A stretch of 12,812 bases of DNA from Syntrophales bacterium (GTDB taxonomy: Bacteria; Desulfobacterota; Syntrophia; Syntrophales; UBA8958), in NCBI GenBank assembly GCA_023231165.1, contig JALNVY010000046.1, positions 1 to 12,812 of the forward strand. Direction: 5' to 3'. Numbering within the stretch: the stretch's first letter is position 1; the number at the start of each line of letters is the position of its first letter. The translations under genes were made by a program, and so were the position numbers. Positions 5,635 through 12,812 of this stretch are shown here, one piece after another. The notes under the pieces were generated by a model. The model worked only from the letters and a program-made list of their open reading frames with translations, had not been told where the DNA came from and ran no database searches.

Positions 5635-6766
5635 AAATGCCTTTCACAATAAGCTGCGCAGTGGCCTGACGATCCTCGGCATCGCCGTAGCCATTTTGGC
5701 CTTCGGTCTCTTGCGGACGGTGATCAGCTCCTGGTATGCCGGTGTCGAGGCCGCTTCGACATCACGCCTTGTCACCAGAAATGCCATCTCCATTATTTTT
5801 ACACTGCCCATCTCTTATAATGAAAAAATCCGCCAGATCGAGGGCGTGAAAATGGTGTCCTATGGCAACTGGTTTGGCGGCGTGTACATCAACGAAAAAA
5901 ATTTCTTTCCGAATTTCTGCGTGGAGCCCCGGACCTATCTTGAAATCTATCCGGAATTCGTGCTCAGCCCCGCGGAAAAAAAGACGTTCCTTGCCGATAG
6001 GAAAGGTTTTGTAGCCGGCAGGAAACTGGCGGCGAAGTATGGCTGGAAGATAGGCGATGCAGTTACCCTGAAGGGTACCATCTACCCTGGAAACTGGGAT
6101 TTCGTCCTCCGGGGTATCTATAAAGGCAGGGATGATACGACGGATGAAACCCAGTTTTATTTCCATTGGGATTACCTCAATGAAACGATCAAAAAGGCAT
6201 CATCCCAGATGGCCGGTCAGGTAGGATTCTATATGATCGCTATCACCAGGCCTGATCTGGCGGCGGATGTGGCCCTGGCCGTGGACAAAACCTTTAAAAA
6301 CTCTCTGGCAGAGACACTTACGGAGACGGAGAAGGCCTTTAATCAGGGATTCATCGCTATGAGCGGCGCCATCGTCACGGCCATCCAGATGGTATCCTTC
6401 GTCGTCATCATCATTATCATGGCCGTTGTCGCCAATACCATGGCCATGACCACACGGGAACGAATCGGCGATTATGCGATCATGAAAACCCTGGGATTCG
6501 GCGGCCGGGATATCACGGTCCTGATATTCGGGGAATCCCTAGTGATTACCCTGGCCGGCTGCTTAACCGGCATGATCCTCACGTTTCCAGCGGCAGCGGC
6601 CTTTGGTCATGCACTCGAGACCTTTTTCCCCATCTTCATTGTCTCGACAGAAACACTCTATCTTGATGTTCTGGCCGCCATCCTCATCGGTTGCCTGGCG
6701 GCGATTATTCCGACCCGCCAGGCAATCCGTATCGGCATCGCCGATGGGCTGCGGAGGATCGGCTGA
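5609..6766 (+). CDS. FtsX/MacB-type ABC permease, first subunit
   Basis: A 385-aa permease with the MacB/FtsX layout. One N-terminal helix (about 18-38, GLTILGIAVAILAFGLLRTV) precedes a periplasmic domain of about 200 residues. Three C-terminal helices follow at about 255-280 (VSFVVIIIIMAVVANTMAM), 305-330 and 352-375. The short basic linker TTRERIGDYAIMKTLGF before helix 3 is characteristic of this permease class. Translation can start at ATG 5609 or the adjacent ATG 5612, inside the ATPase gene. Its stop shares a base with the next permease start (TGATG). The substrate cannot be deduced; MacB relatives export macrolides, lipopeptides or toxins, and LolCE relatives extract lipoproteins. Confidence 0.9.
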   Translation: MMILKILFRNAFHNKLRSGLTILGIAVAILAFGLLRTVISSWYAGVEAASTSRLVTRNAISIIFTLPISYNEKIRQIEGVKMVSYGNWFGGVYINEKNFFPNFCVEPRTYLEIYPEFVLSPAEKKTFLADRKGFVAGRKLAAKYGWKIGDAVTLKGTIYPGNWDFVLRGIYKGRDDTTDETQFYFHWDYLNETIKKASSQMAGQVGFYMIAITRPDLAADVALAVDKTFKNSLAETLTETEKAFNQGFIAMSGAIVTAIQMVSFVVIIIIMAVVANTMAMTTRERIGDYAIMKTLGFGGRDITVLIFGESLVITLAGCLTGMILTFPAAAAFGHALETFFPIFIVSTETLYLDVLAAILIGCLAAIIPTRQAIRIGIADGLRRIG

Positions 6767-7941
6767 TGGCTGTTCCACTCTCATATAGTATACGAAATCT
6801 CTGGCAGCGCAGATTGACGACGATCCTGACGGTTTCCGGCATGGCCCTCGTCGTCTTCGTTTTTGCCGCCATCCTGATGATGGCCGAGGGCCTGCAGAAG
6901 ACCCTCGTGGATACCGGATCTTATGACAATGTGGTGGTGTTCCGCAAAGGTTCCACATCGGAGGTCATGAGCAGCATCGAGCGTAAACAGGCGTCGATTG
7001 TGGAGATGCTTCCTCAGGTTGCCATTGATCATAATGGCCGGCGACTCCTGGCCAAGGAGGTCGTTGTCCTCATTTCCCTTCAAAAGCAGGGTGATGAGAA
7101 GGCATCGGCCCATTCCAACGTCGTCGTCCGCGGGGTGGAGGAGAATTCCATCCCCTTGCGGCCACAGGTAAAGATGGTCTCTGGCCGCATGTTCAGGATG
7201 GGATCATCGGAGATCATTGTGGGAAACAGCATCGCCAAAGGATTCAAAGGGGTCGGTCTGCAGGGAACCCTGAACTGGGGGATGAGAACCTGGACCGTAG
7301 TGGGCGTTTTCGATGCCGGTAATACGGGATTCAGTTCGGAGATATGGGGCGATGTGGATCAGGTGATGCAGGCCTTCCGGCGACCAGTTTATTCATCGGT
7401 TATTTTCAAATTGCAGAATCTCGCGGAATTTCCCGCGTCCAAAGGGGCGATCGAAACAGACCCGCGGCTGACCCTCGAGGCTAAGCGGGAAACGAGGTAT
7501 TATCTCGACCAGTCGGAGATGATGGCAAAGTTCCTGAGAATCCTTGGCCTGTCGCTTACCATCATCTTCTCCATCGGGGCCATCATCGGGGCCATGATCA
7601 CCATGTATTCCGCCGTCGCCAACCGGATCGGGGAGATCGGAACGATGAGAGCCCTGGGTTTCCATCGGCGGAACATTCTGGCGGCATTTCTTGCGGAGTC
7701 GCTCCTGCTCGGATTCATCGGCGGCTCTGTCGGCCTGTTCTTCGCCTCTTTTATGCAGTTCATCACCGTCTCTACGGTGAACTTTCAGACCTTTTCGGAG
7801 TTGGCCTTCAAATTCACCCTCACCGGGCCCATTATCCTGCAGGCCATGTCCTTTTCCCTCGTCATGGGGCTCATCGGCGGATTGCTGCCGGCCTTCCGCG
7901 CCTCGCGCATGAATATTGTCGAAGCCCTGCGGGCAGCATAA
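6766..7941 (+). CDS. FtsX/MacB-type ABC permease, second subunit
   Basis: A 391-aa paralogue of the preceding permease with the same architecture. The N-terminal helix is at about 18-39 (LTTILTVSGMALVVFVFAAI), followed by a large periplasmic domain and three C-terminal helices starting with LGLSLTIIFSIGAIIGAMIT. The class motif NRIGEIGTMRALGFHRR is near 285-301, and the C-terminus RASRMNIVEALRAA is typical. GGAGG (6753-6757) lies 8 nt before ATG 6766, which supports this start over an in-frame ATG 75 bases upstream. Two different permeases with one ATPase suggest a heterodimeric transporter like LolCDE. The periplasmic adaptor, however, argues for envelope-spanning export rather than lipoprotein release. 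Confidence 0.9.
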   Translation: MAVPLSYSIRNLWQRRLTTILTVSGMALVVFVFAAILMMAEGLQKTLVDTGSYDNVVVFRKGSTSEVMSSIERKQASIVEMLPQVAIDHNGRRLLAKEVVVLISLQKQGDEKASAHSNVVVRGVEENSIPLRPQVKMVSGRMFRMGSSEIIVGNSIAKGFKGVGLQGTLNWGMRTWTVVGVFDAGNTGFSSEIWGDVDQVMQAFRRPVYSSVIFKLQNLAEFPASKGAIETDPRLTLEAKRETRYYLDQSEMMAKFLRILGLSLTIIFSIGAIIGAMITMYSAVANRIGEIGTMRALGFHRRNILAAFLAESLLLGFIGGSVGLFFASFMQFITVSTVNFQTFSELAFKFTLTGPIILQAMSFSLVMGLIGGLLPAFRASRMNIVEALRAA

Positions 7942-7978
7942 GCATGGAATAACAAACGGAGGGGCGCATTCCCAATCC

Positions 7979-8007
7979 TTGACACTTGGTCCGTTATCCA
8001 TCATAAT
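7979..8007 (+). promoter_or_regulatory. Sigma-70 promoter upstream of the repeat protein
   Basis: TTGACA (7979-7984) and CATAAT (8002-8007) are separated by 17 nt. The next substantial ORF starts at 8166, so the transcript would have an A+T-rich leader of about 150 nt. In that leader I see only trivial ORFs. It may therefore contain regulatory RNA, or a second promoter may lie nearer the gene in the TATATAATTAGTATAAG stretch. Confidence 0.6.
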
Positions 8008-8165
8008 ACCTAATATACAAAACTGGCCTTGCAGGGCGGGTATGATAAAGGAGATCGGAAATTAAGCTTTAATGCGGAGAATCATGAAGGACAATAATTC
8101 AGATTTATAATTGTAAGATATTTTTATATAATTAGTATAAGTTTTGCTTCCTGAAGGAGTGGAAA

Positions 8166-8597
8166 ATGAAAAAGCATGTCTCAATATTGTGTATATTGCT
8201 TATCGGGATTTCAACATCTGTGTTTGCCCAAATTTCTGATATCATAAACACCAGGAATGAGTTTGGCGGGGAAACGATGATGACCCCTTTTTCTGTAGAT
8301 GATAAAGAATATAAGGATGGGGTGGCCAAGACAATACAATACTTCAACGGCAGCTACAAGATGGTGAAAAGGGAAGTCATCCGTACCGATGAGTACAGTA
8401 AGAGCAGTGGGATAGTTAAGAGTATATCTTACTTTGACAACGACGAGAAGGTAATCAAAGATGAATATTTCTATAATGATAACTATGCCCTGAAGAAGGG
8501 GATAGCAAAGGATGTATTTTACTTTGACAGCAGCGAGAAGAAAGTGAAAGCGGAGGCCTACGACATGAATGGATCACTGGTAAAAAGTAGCCAATAA
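8166..8597 (+). CDS. Small secreted protein with three 30-residue repeats
   Basis: A 143-aa protein of unknown function. Residues 1-21 are a clear signal peptide (MKKHVSILCILLIGISTSVFA, cleavage before Q22). The rest contains three units with an exact 30-residue period: DGVAKTIQYF (51-60), SGIVKSISYF (81-90) and KGIAKDVFYF (111-120). Each is followed by a charged stretch with K-V/M-V/I-K and ending E-x-Y or similar. This alternating G...YF pattern with acidic and basic turns resembles MORN-like/YwqK-type beta-hairpin repeats, but the match is loose. AAGGAG precedes the ATG. The base composition is more A+T-rich than the export operon upstream, which hints at separate origin. It is probably periplasmic, since no anchor or lipobox is visible. 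Confidence 0.75.
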   Translation: MKKHVSILCILLIGISTSVFAQISDIINTRNEFGGETMMTPFSVDDKEYKDGVAKTIQYFNGSYKMVKREVIRTDEYSKSSGIVKSISYFDNDEKVIKDEYFYNDNYALKKGIAKDVFYFDSSEKKVKAEAYDMNGSLVKSSQ

Positions 8598-8778
8598 CAG
8601 CGTGTTGCTCGCTTATTTGGCAGAACGCACCGGGAGAGCACACGTGCAAGCCAGTCGCCGCCTTTCACTCTCCGTACACCAATGAGCTTCCCCTTGAAAG
8701 AGTGGATGTCCATCAAAATAACCGGATGCTCTGACTTCTTCCTTAGAAGAGGAAGTTGTCCATAAGCCCCTGTCAGCG

Positions 8779-9018
8779 TTATTCATCTTCAAAATTATTC
8801 CAGATATCCTCAGTAAATCCAAGGTTCGTTGCGGCGTTCTGTTCTTGATAATTTAAGTCTTTCCAAAATTTACTGGTGCTTGCTGGTGCTTCATTTTTAT
8901 CCCATTTGTCCGCTTGCCAGCCGAGGAGTGTCCAGAGTTCTTTTTCTTTGCTACTCAGATCTACCCACGACAATTTTTCCCAGATTCCCGGGTTTCCTTT
9001 CATGTCTCTAACTTGCAT
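8779..9018 (-). CDS. Small Trp-rich protein with two related repeats
   Basis: A 79-aa acidic cytoplasmic-looking protein without signal or membrane helix. It holds two related halves: W-x-x-L-S-x-x-E-K-x-L-W-x-x-L-G-W-x-x-x-x-W-D, then W-x-x-L-N-x-x-E-Q-x-A-A-x-x-L-G-F-x-x-x-x-W-N. The linker NEAPASTSKF joins them. The pattern predicts pairs of short helices with buried tryptophans. I do not know a function for it. I chose Met at 9018 because GGGAGG stands about 5 nt upstream; a longer start at 9033 would place that motif inside the gene. A 9-bp sequence (CTGGTGCTT) is repeated in tandem at 8873-8891, in the linker codons. Confidence 0.6.
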   Translation of the reverse strand: MQVRDMKGNPGIWEKLSWVDLSSKEKELWTLLGWQADKWDKNEAPASTSKFWKDLNYQEQNAATNLGFTEDIWNNFEDE

Positions 9019-9268
9019 AACTTCCTCCCACATAACTTTATTCGAATACCGTAAATGCGACTTTGTCCACTACTATCCTTCGTTTCGGTGTCAGGAATTG
9101 TTTTTTAAGTCGAGTAGACAGGTTTCTCCCGACGTTTAGGTTGATGTTCGTCTTCTTCTTTTACCACCTGGTCGCTCAACCGTATCACGGCAATTCTTCA
9201 ATCATCACCGTTTATACTATTTGAAAGTCATTCGATCTCCATTTTTCAATCTGTACCTGAGGCTTCAG

Positions 9269-10543
9269 TCAACGATGAATTAATGACTTAATCATTCCAG
9301 CTTTGGGTGTGAGGTTGCTGTCCCAGACGCCGAATTTTACCTCCTTACTACCTTCCCAGGGTTCGTCGAAGGCTTCAAAATAGAAATATTTGACACCTTC
9401 GGCTATTGACCACTTTCTAATTTCTTCCTGATACTTCACTGCGCTTGCCAGGTCGTAAACCGCTGGACCATACGACCCTCCTTCCGACGGCCATCCTGTT
9501 TCACCGATGATTATCTCTTTACCTTTGTAAAGATTCTTAAGTTGCATGTATGCTGAGTTCATTCTGCTAACCGCCATGTCAACCGATACTGGCATAAAGC
9601 ACGGATAGATATTTACAAAAACGACATCACAGGCATTTACGATACGCACATCATACGCCTCTTTCAATGATAAGCCACTGGTTACCTGCACCGGCAGTCT
9701 CTTGATCTGTTCTTTCACGTAAGTGATATAATTGATCAGTATTTCCGGGTTGACACCATTTTGAGTCGCTTCGTTGCCCACGACGGCAATATCGATTTTT
9801 CCAGCCTTGGCGAGATCAATAAGATTCTGAATCCCCTCGTTGCCGGAAGGTGCGGTGCGTGTATTATGCTTAGTAAGCCAAGTACCGGCAGCCACTTTGA
9901 GAGAAGGGTCATGTTGCCGAGCCATTTCCGGTATTTTTTTGAAGTTGTTGGCAACGCTGTACGTTCGCAACCACTTCGTATAAGGCGCCACCTTTTTCAC
10001 CAGTTCTCTCAACTGCCCTTCCGAAATAGCATCCCCATTCATCTGTCCCGACATTATATAAGAACCAAAACATAAACCGTGAAAGATCTTGTTGGAGGGT
10101 ACGTTGGTTTCAGTTGCAATGGGAGCTTTATCTTTAACAGGCAATGTTTTCTTGGCAAGATTATCTTCGACAGTCTTATAGAAATATTCCGTAATATGCT
10201 TATCGCCGAGCAGTGAGATTCTTATCGTAACTTTGGTGACATTTTTTTCCACAGGCAACACGTTTATCTGCAAGAGGTTTTCACTCTTTGTCTCCAGTGC
10301 GTATCCCATCCCAAGAGGTGGCAGAGGCGATGTTTCAAGCTTCATCTGCTCGGCAGACTGCTTTACCGCCTGATAGGTGGCTTCAAGATCGTGGTTGAAA
10401 TATTTCGTCGCCTCACCTCCCTTCCATATGGTATATCCTTGATAGGCTGCACCTGCGAACGAGATAAGTGGAGCTATAGCACATCCTGAAATAAGGAAGG
10501 GGCAAACCATGAGAGTGACCATGAAAAGCATTTTTTTTATCAT
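9269..10543 (-). CDS. Lipoprotein fusing a DUF3568-like domain to a GH17-like glucanase domain
   Basis: A 424-aa protein. The lipoprotein signal is MIKKMLFMVTLMVCPFLISGC with lipobox LISGC, so C21 would be lipidated. Residues about 22-130 (AGAAYQGYTIWKGGEATKYF, then LEATYQAVKQSAEQMKLE) resemble DUF3568, small lipoproteins common in anaerobic deltaproteobacteria. After a Pro/Lys-rich linker (132-150), residues 153-424 match glycoside hydrolase family 17, beta-1,3-glucan-active TIM barrels. VVGNEAT carries the likely acid/base E258, IIGETGWPSEGG carries the likely nucleophile E348, and FEAFDEPWEG (389-398) is the conserved segment near the end. An AGGA motif precedes the ATG by about 8 nt. Anchored glucan hydrolysis or transglycosylation at the envelope is inferred. 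GH17 domains next to bacterial glycosyltransferases remodel glucans, but none is present here. Confidence 0.85.
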   Translation of the reverse strand: MIKKMLFMVTLMVCPFLISGCAIAPLISFAGAAYQGYTIWKGGEATKYFNHDLEATYQAVKQSAEQMKLETSPLPPLGMGYALETKSENLLQINVLPVEKNVTKVTIRISLLGDKHITEYFYKTVEDNLAKKTLPVKDKAPIATETNVPSNKIFHGLCFGSYIMSGQMNGDAISEGQLRELVKKVAPYTKWLRTYSVANNFKKIPEMARQHDPSLKVAAGTWLTKHNTRTAPSGNEGIQNLIDLAKAGKIDIAVVGNEATQNGVNPEILINYITYVKEQIKRLPVQVTSGLSLKEAYDVRIVNACDVVFVNIYPCFMPVSVDMAVSRMNSAYMQLKNLYKGKEIIIGETGWPSEGGSYGPAVYDLASAVKYQEEIRKWSIAEGVKYFYFEAFDEPWEGSKEVKFGVWDSNLTPKAGMIKSLIHR

Positions 10544-10884
10544 AGCGTCATCCTGATAAGGGTGATCGTCTTTGCTTGATGTGGTCTCAAGATAGCACGA
10601 GTCAACATAACCATTTTTCGACTACGACGAGCATATTAGCGATATGGTATCATATGGTTAACTTTGATGATGGCGTCAACTTTTTCGGATCGACTGGCGT
10701 AGGGAATTCGGGTAATGACAACCTGAGTCAGTCCCGTAAAATTATTACAGACCGAGGAGAATCAGGAGGCGATCCTCAACTGCCTCCATCGTTTCCCTTT
10801 TAACAATTCCCCAAGGGCTGACCAAACGCTCTGTAGGGATGGATCGGGGGTCCTCGCACTTCACAAAACTGGGTTCCTTGCGGA
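10544..10884. other. 341-nt gap between deaD and the GH17-like lipoprotein gene
   Basis: I see no convincing gene here. A 75-codon plus-strand ORF (10576-10803) starts at TTG, has no Shine-Dalgarno and encodes a low-complexity Ser/Asn/Gly-rich product. On the minus strand, TTGACG (10674-10679) with CATATG (10651-10656) at 17 nt is a weak promoter candidate for the lipoprotein gene. GGAGGC/GCCTCC (10765-10770 and 10782-10787) can pair over an 11-nt loop but lacks a T-run. No clear terminator for deaD was found. Confidence 0.4.
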
Positions 10885-12549
10885 TTAAAACCTTTTCCTT
10901 TTCTTATTCGCAAAGGAGAAATCCCTGGATTTTGAAAATCCTTTGTTGCCCTTTTCTTTATTGTATTTTCGGTCGGCATACTCGATATGAACCCGGCGGC
11001 CTTTGAAACCCACTTTTTTAAATGCCGCAATCAGAGCTGCTGCCTGCCCTGCATCCGTTTCAAAGAAAGAGCAGCTTTTCATAACATCAACATTTATAAT
11101 ACGGAGATCCGCTATTTTTGCCGTTTCCACGAGGTATGTTTTAATGCTTTTTGGCGTGAATCTTTCCATCAGCCCCATATTGACGAACAGACGGGCGACG
11201 CCGGGGCTGCCTTCTCTTTTTTTCAATTCGACGTTGATGTCGGGAGCATCCCGGTAATAGCTTAAAAAGCGGTTAAACTCGGCAGAGACAAAGCGCTGGA
11301 TGATTTCTTCCTTGCTGATTCCTTGCAGTTGTTCATAGATTGCCGGCAAAAAGGCTTCGATTTCCTGATGCTGGATCTCGGTGTTCTTCACCCTATCGAC
11401 GAGATGATAGAGTTGTTTTTCACATACTTCACTGCCCGTAGGGATTTTTACCGCCGCAAATTTCTTTCCTATCTGTTTTTCAATCTGCCTGATCTTGAAA
11501 ATTTCCTTTAAATTAACAATAACAATGGAAATGCCTGATTTGCCGGCCCGGCCCGTACGTCCGCTCCGGTGCGTATAGTATTCAATATCGTCGGGGAGGT
11601 TATAGTTGATGATATGGGTTAAATCCGTCACATCGATTCCTCTGGCCGCAACATCGGTCGCCACCAGCATTTGCAGATTTCTGCTTCTGAAGCGTCCCAT
11701 GACGCTGTCCCGCTGGGGCTGGGAAAGATCGCCGTGCAAGGCGTCGGCATTATAGCCGTCTTTGATGAGTGCGTCGGCAATTTCCTGGGTTTCAATTTTT
11801 GTCCGGCAGAAAATGATCGCATATATGTCGGGATAATAATCGGCAACCCTTTTCAAGGCGATATATCGGTCCTTGGCATGGACGACATAGTACTGATGGT
11901 GAACATTTTCCGCCCCCGTATTTTTGGCGCCAACAGTAATCGCCATGGGGTTTTTCATATAGCTCTGGGCGATATGTTCAATTTCCTTGGCCATGGTCGC
12001 TGAAAACAACAAAACCCTTTTATTGTCGGGCGTACCGGACAATATGGCATTCAAATCTTCCTTGAATCCCATGTTCAGCATTTCATCTGCCTCATCCAGG
12101 ACCAGCCAACTGATGGCGGAAACATCAACCTTTCTCCGCTTCAGCATATCAAGCATTCTGCCGGGGGTCGCCACAACTATTTGTGCGCCCGCAGCAATCT
12201 GCCTGATCTGGGTCAAAATACTGGCCCCCCCGTAGATGGGCACAATATTCAAACCGTCCATATGTTTGGCAAAGTGGCTTAAATCGTCGGTGATCTGCAT
12301 ACAAAGCTCCCGGGTAGGGGCCAGGATCAGGGCCTGTGTTTTCGATGAAAATTGATCGACCTTTTGAATGATGGGGATGCCGAAAGCTGCCGTCTTGCCT
12401 GTTCCCGTATGAGCCAGGGCGACCAGATCCCTTGTCTCCTGCAGTAGAAAAGGGATTACCTCTTCCTGAACAGGCATCGGAGTTTCGAATCCCATTTCCG
12501 TGATTGCCTTTAAAATTCTTTTGTCGATACGTAATTCTTTGAATGTCAT
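10885..12549 (-). CDS. deaD: DEAD-box RNA helicase, DeaD/CsdA type
   Basis: A 554-aa ATP-dependent RNA helicase that unwinds RNA in ribosome assembly and mRNA decay, often cold-induced. All helicase motifs are present: Q-motif region FETPMPVQEE (21-30), motif I AHTGTGKT (46-53), PTREL (79-83 region), GG, TPGR, DEAD (152-155), SAT (184-186), RGID (303-306) and HRSGRTGR (327-334). The C-terminal extension contains a dimerisation-like helical segment (about 375-435). An RNA-binding fold of the DbpA/CsdA type follows, from about 450 (ARLFVNMGLMERFTPKSI) to 525. A basic tail rich in Lys, Arg and Gly (527-554) ends the protein. It is shorter than E. coli DeaD (about 630 aa), mainly in the tail. The Shine-Dalgarno is weak (AAAAAG). 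Its leader of about 110 nt fits the habit of cold-shock helicases of having long leaders. Confidence 0.95.
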   Translation of the reverse strand: MTFKELRIDKRILKAITEMGFETPMPVQEEVIPFLLQETRDLVALAHTGTGKTAAFGIPIIQKVDQFSSKTQALILAPTRELCMQITDDLSHFAKHMDGLNIVPIYGGASILTQIRQIAAGAQIVVATPGRMLDMLKRRKVDVSAISWLVLDEADEMLNMGFKEDLNAILSGTPDNKRVLLFSATMAKEIEHIAQSYMKNPMAITVGAKNTGAENVHHQYYVVHAKDRYIALKRVADYYPDIYAIIFCRTKIETQEIADALIKDGYNADALHGDLSQPQRDSVMGRFRSRNLQMLVATDVAARGIDVTDLTHIINYNLPDDIEYYTHRSGRTGRAGKSGISIVIVNLKEIFKIRQIEKQIGKKFAAVKIPTGSEVCEKQLYHLVDRVKNTEIQHQEIEAFLPAIYEQLQGISKEEIIQRFVSAEFNRFLSYYRDAPDINVELKKREGSPGVARLFVNMGLMERFTPKSIKTYLVETAKIADLRIINVDVMKSCSFFETDAGQAAALIAAFKKVGFKGRRVHIEYADRKYNKEKGNKGFSKSRDFSFANKKRKRF

Positions 12550-12615
12550 TGCTTTTTTATCCGATCATTTGTTGGTTTCAGGAGAGTGCAGTAGCGATAA
12601 TGCAGGAGTCAACCC

Positions 12616-12664
12616 GGATACTACGGGGGTGCACAGGACAGATATATGGACTCACCAAGTATCC
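12616..12664 (-). promoter_or_regulatory. Inverted repeat at the start of the deaD leader
   Basis: GGATACT (12616-12622) pairs with AGTATCC (12658-12664), and GGTG (12628-12631) pairs with CACC (12653-12656). This makes a two-part stem around a 21-nt loop. The predicted deaD transcription start falls near 12659, so the outer stem may be only partly transcribed. It may be a 5'-end RNA structure or a protein site on DNA. Confidence 0.35.
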
Positions 12665-12665
12665 C

Positions 12666-12694
12666 CCTATACACTTAGTCAACTGAGAATGCAA
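12666..12694 (-). promoter_or_regulatory. Candidate sigma-70 promoter of deaD
   Basis: On the minus strand TTGCAT (12689-12694) and TATAGG (12666-12671) are 17 nt apart. The -35 box overlaps one arm of the palindrome at 12691-12712. A competing TTGACT lies inside the spacer but has no -10 box at the right distance. Confidence 0.5.
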
Positions 12695-12712
12695 ATATTT
12701 ATACATATTTGC
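12691..12712. promoter_or_regulatory. Operator-like palindrome upstream of deaD
   Basis: GCAAATAT (12691-12698) and ATATTTGC (12705-12712) are a perfect 8-bp inverted repeat with a 6-nt spacer. One arm covers the deaD -35 box, and the divergent promoter begins 22 nt to the right. A repressor or dual regulator binding here could control both directions. Confidence 0.5.
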
Positions 12713-12734
12713 CTAAACGAAGGGTCTTTTTATC

Positions 12735-12764
12735 TTGACGCACAGTCGCAATCTTTCCTATACT
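12735..12764 (+). promoter_or_regulatory. Divergent promoter leading out of the window
   Basis: TTGACG (12735-12740) and TATACT (12759-12764) are separated by 18 nt. Transcription would start near 12771 and run off the right edge, so a gene or small RNA just outside the window is expected. No coding start is visible before 12812. Confidence 0.55.
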
Positions 12765-12812
12765 CAGCCCAGAGAAAAAGGATTCTTATCAAAAGCAGGT
12801 CTATTGGGAAGC

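Noticed and set aside
7393..8004. 203-codon minus-strand ORF under the second permease
   Set aside because: Its product is a highly charged Asp/Gly/His-rich sequence typical of antisense reading of a membrane protein.
8738..8760. Hairpin ACTTCTTCC/AGAGGAAGT as a terminator between the convergent genes
   Set aside because: The stem is imperfect, contains a G-U pair and has no T-run on either strand.
8613..8822. 69-codon minus-strand ORF in the gap after the repeat protein
   Set aside because: It overlaps the end of the Trp-rich gene in another frame, has no Shine-Dalgarno and resembles no family.
10576..10803. 75-codon plus-strand ORF in the gap upstream of the lipoprotein gene
   Set aside because: It has a TTG start, no ribosome site and a low-complexity product; it is kept only as a note on the gap.
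1..12812. CRISPR array, tRNA, rRNA, insertion sequence or phage genes
   Set aside because: I saw no regularly spaced direct repeats, cloverleaf pattern, transposase motifs or terminal inverted repeats with target duplications.

Overview
The window looks like a chromosomal segment of a Gram-negative anaerobe, most likely a deltaproteobacterium (Desulfobacterota; a Syntrophus- or Smithella-like member of the Syntrophobacterales is my best guess). That rests on family resemblance: the DUF3568 lipoprotein module, the style of the short VKOR protein, and the MacA/MacB-like exporter with two permease genes. No marker gene settles the taxonomy. There is no rRNA, tRNA, CRISPR array or intact mobile element.

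Layout. (1) 1-545: a perfect hairpin, then a decayed major-facilitator (MFS) transporter gene on the minus strand that still has a good promoter. (2) 546-2371: a divergent ArsR-family regulator with a CVC metal/thiol motif, followed by an exported DsbA-like thioredoxin-fold protein and a VKOR-like membrane protein. Together these would make a periplasmic disulfide-forming pair. Between arsR and dsbA lies a tiny ORF that reads CxxU if its in-frame UGA is decoded. A 39-codon membrane-peptide ORF with a perfect Shine-Dalgarno runs antisense to the end of the VKOR gene. (3) 2466-3531: a strong promoter, a 120-nt leader and a PBP7-type D-alanyl-D-alanine carboxypeptidase/endopeptidase. (4) 3655-7941: a tight export operon of periplasmic adaptor, ABC ATPase and two FtsX/MacB-type permeases, with overlapping genes and no outer-membrane channel gene nearby. 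(5) 7979-9268: a more A+T-rich stretch with a small secreted protein built of three 30-residue repeats (plus strand) and a small Trp-rich repeat protein (minus strand). (6) 9269-10543, minus strand: a lipoprotein fusing a DUF3568-like domain to a glycoside hydrolase family 17-like domain. (7) 10885-12812: a deaD/csdA-type DEAD-box RNA helicase on the minus strand, with a palindromic promoter region, and a divergent promoter pointing out of the window.

Most of the window is cell-envelope biology: periplasmic disulfide formation, peptidoglycan trimming, export through the envelope, and an anchored glucan-active lipoprotein. The most unusual items are the DUF3568-GH17 fusion, the CxxU micro-ORF between arsR and dsbA, and the antisense 39-aa membrane peptide. 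None of these proves a new system from sequence alone.
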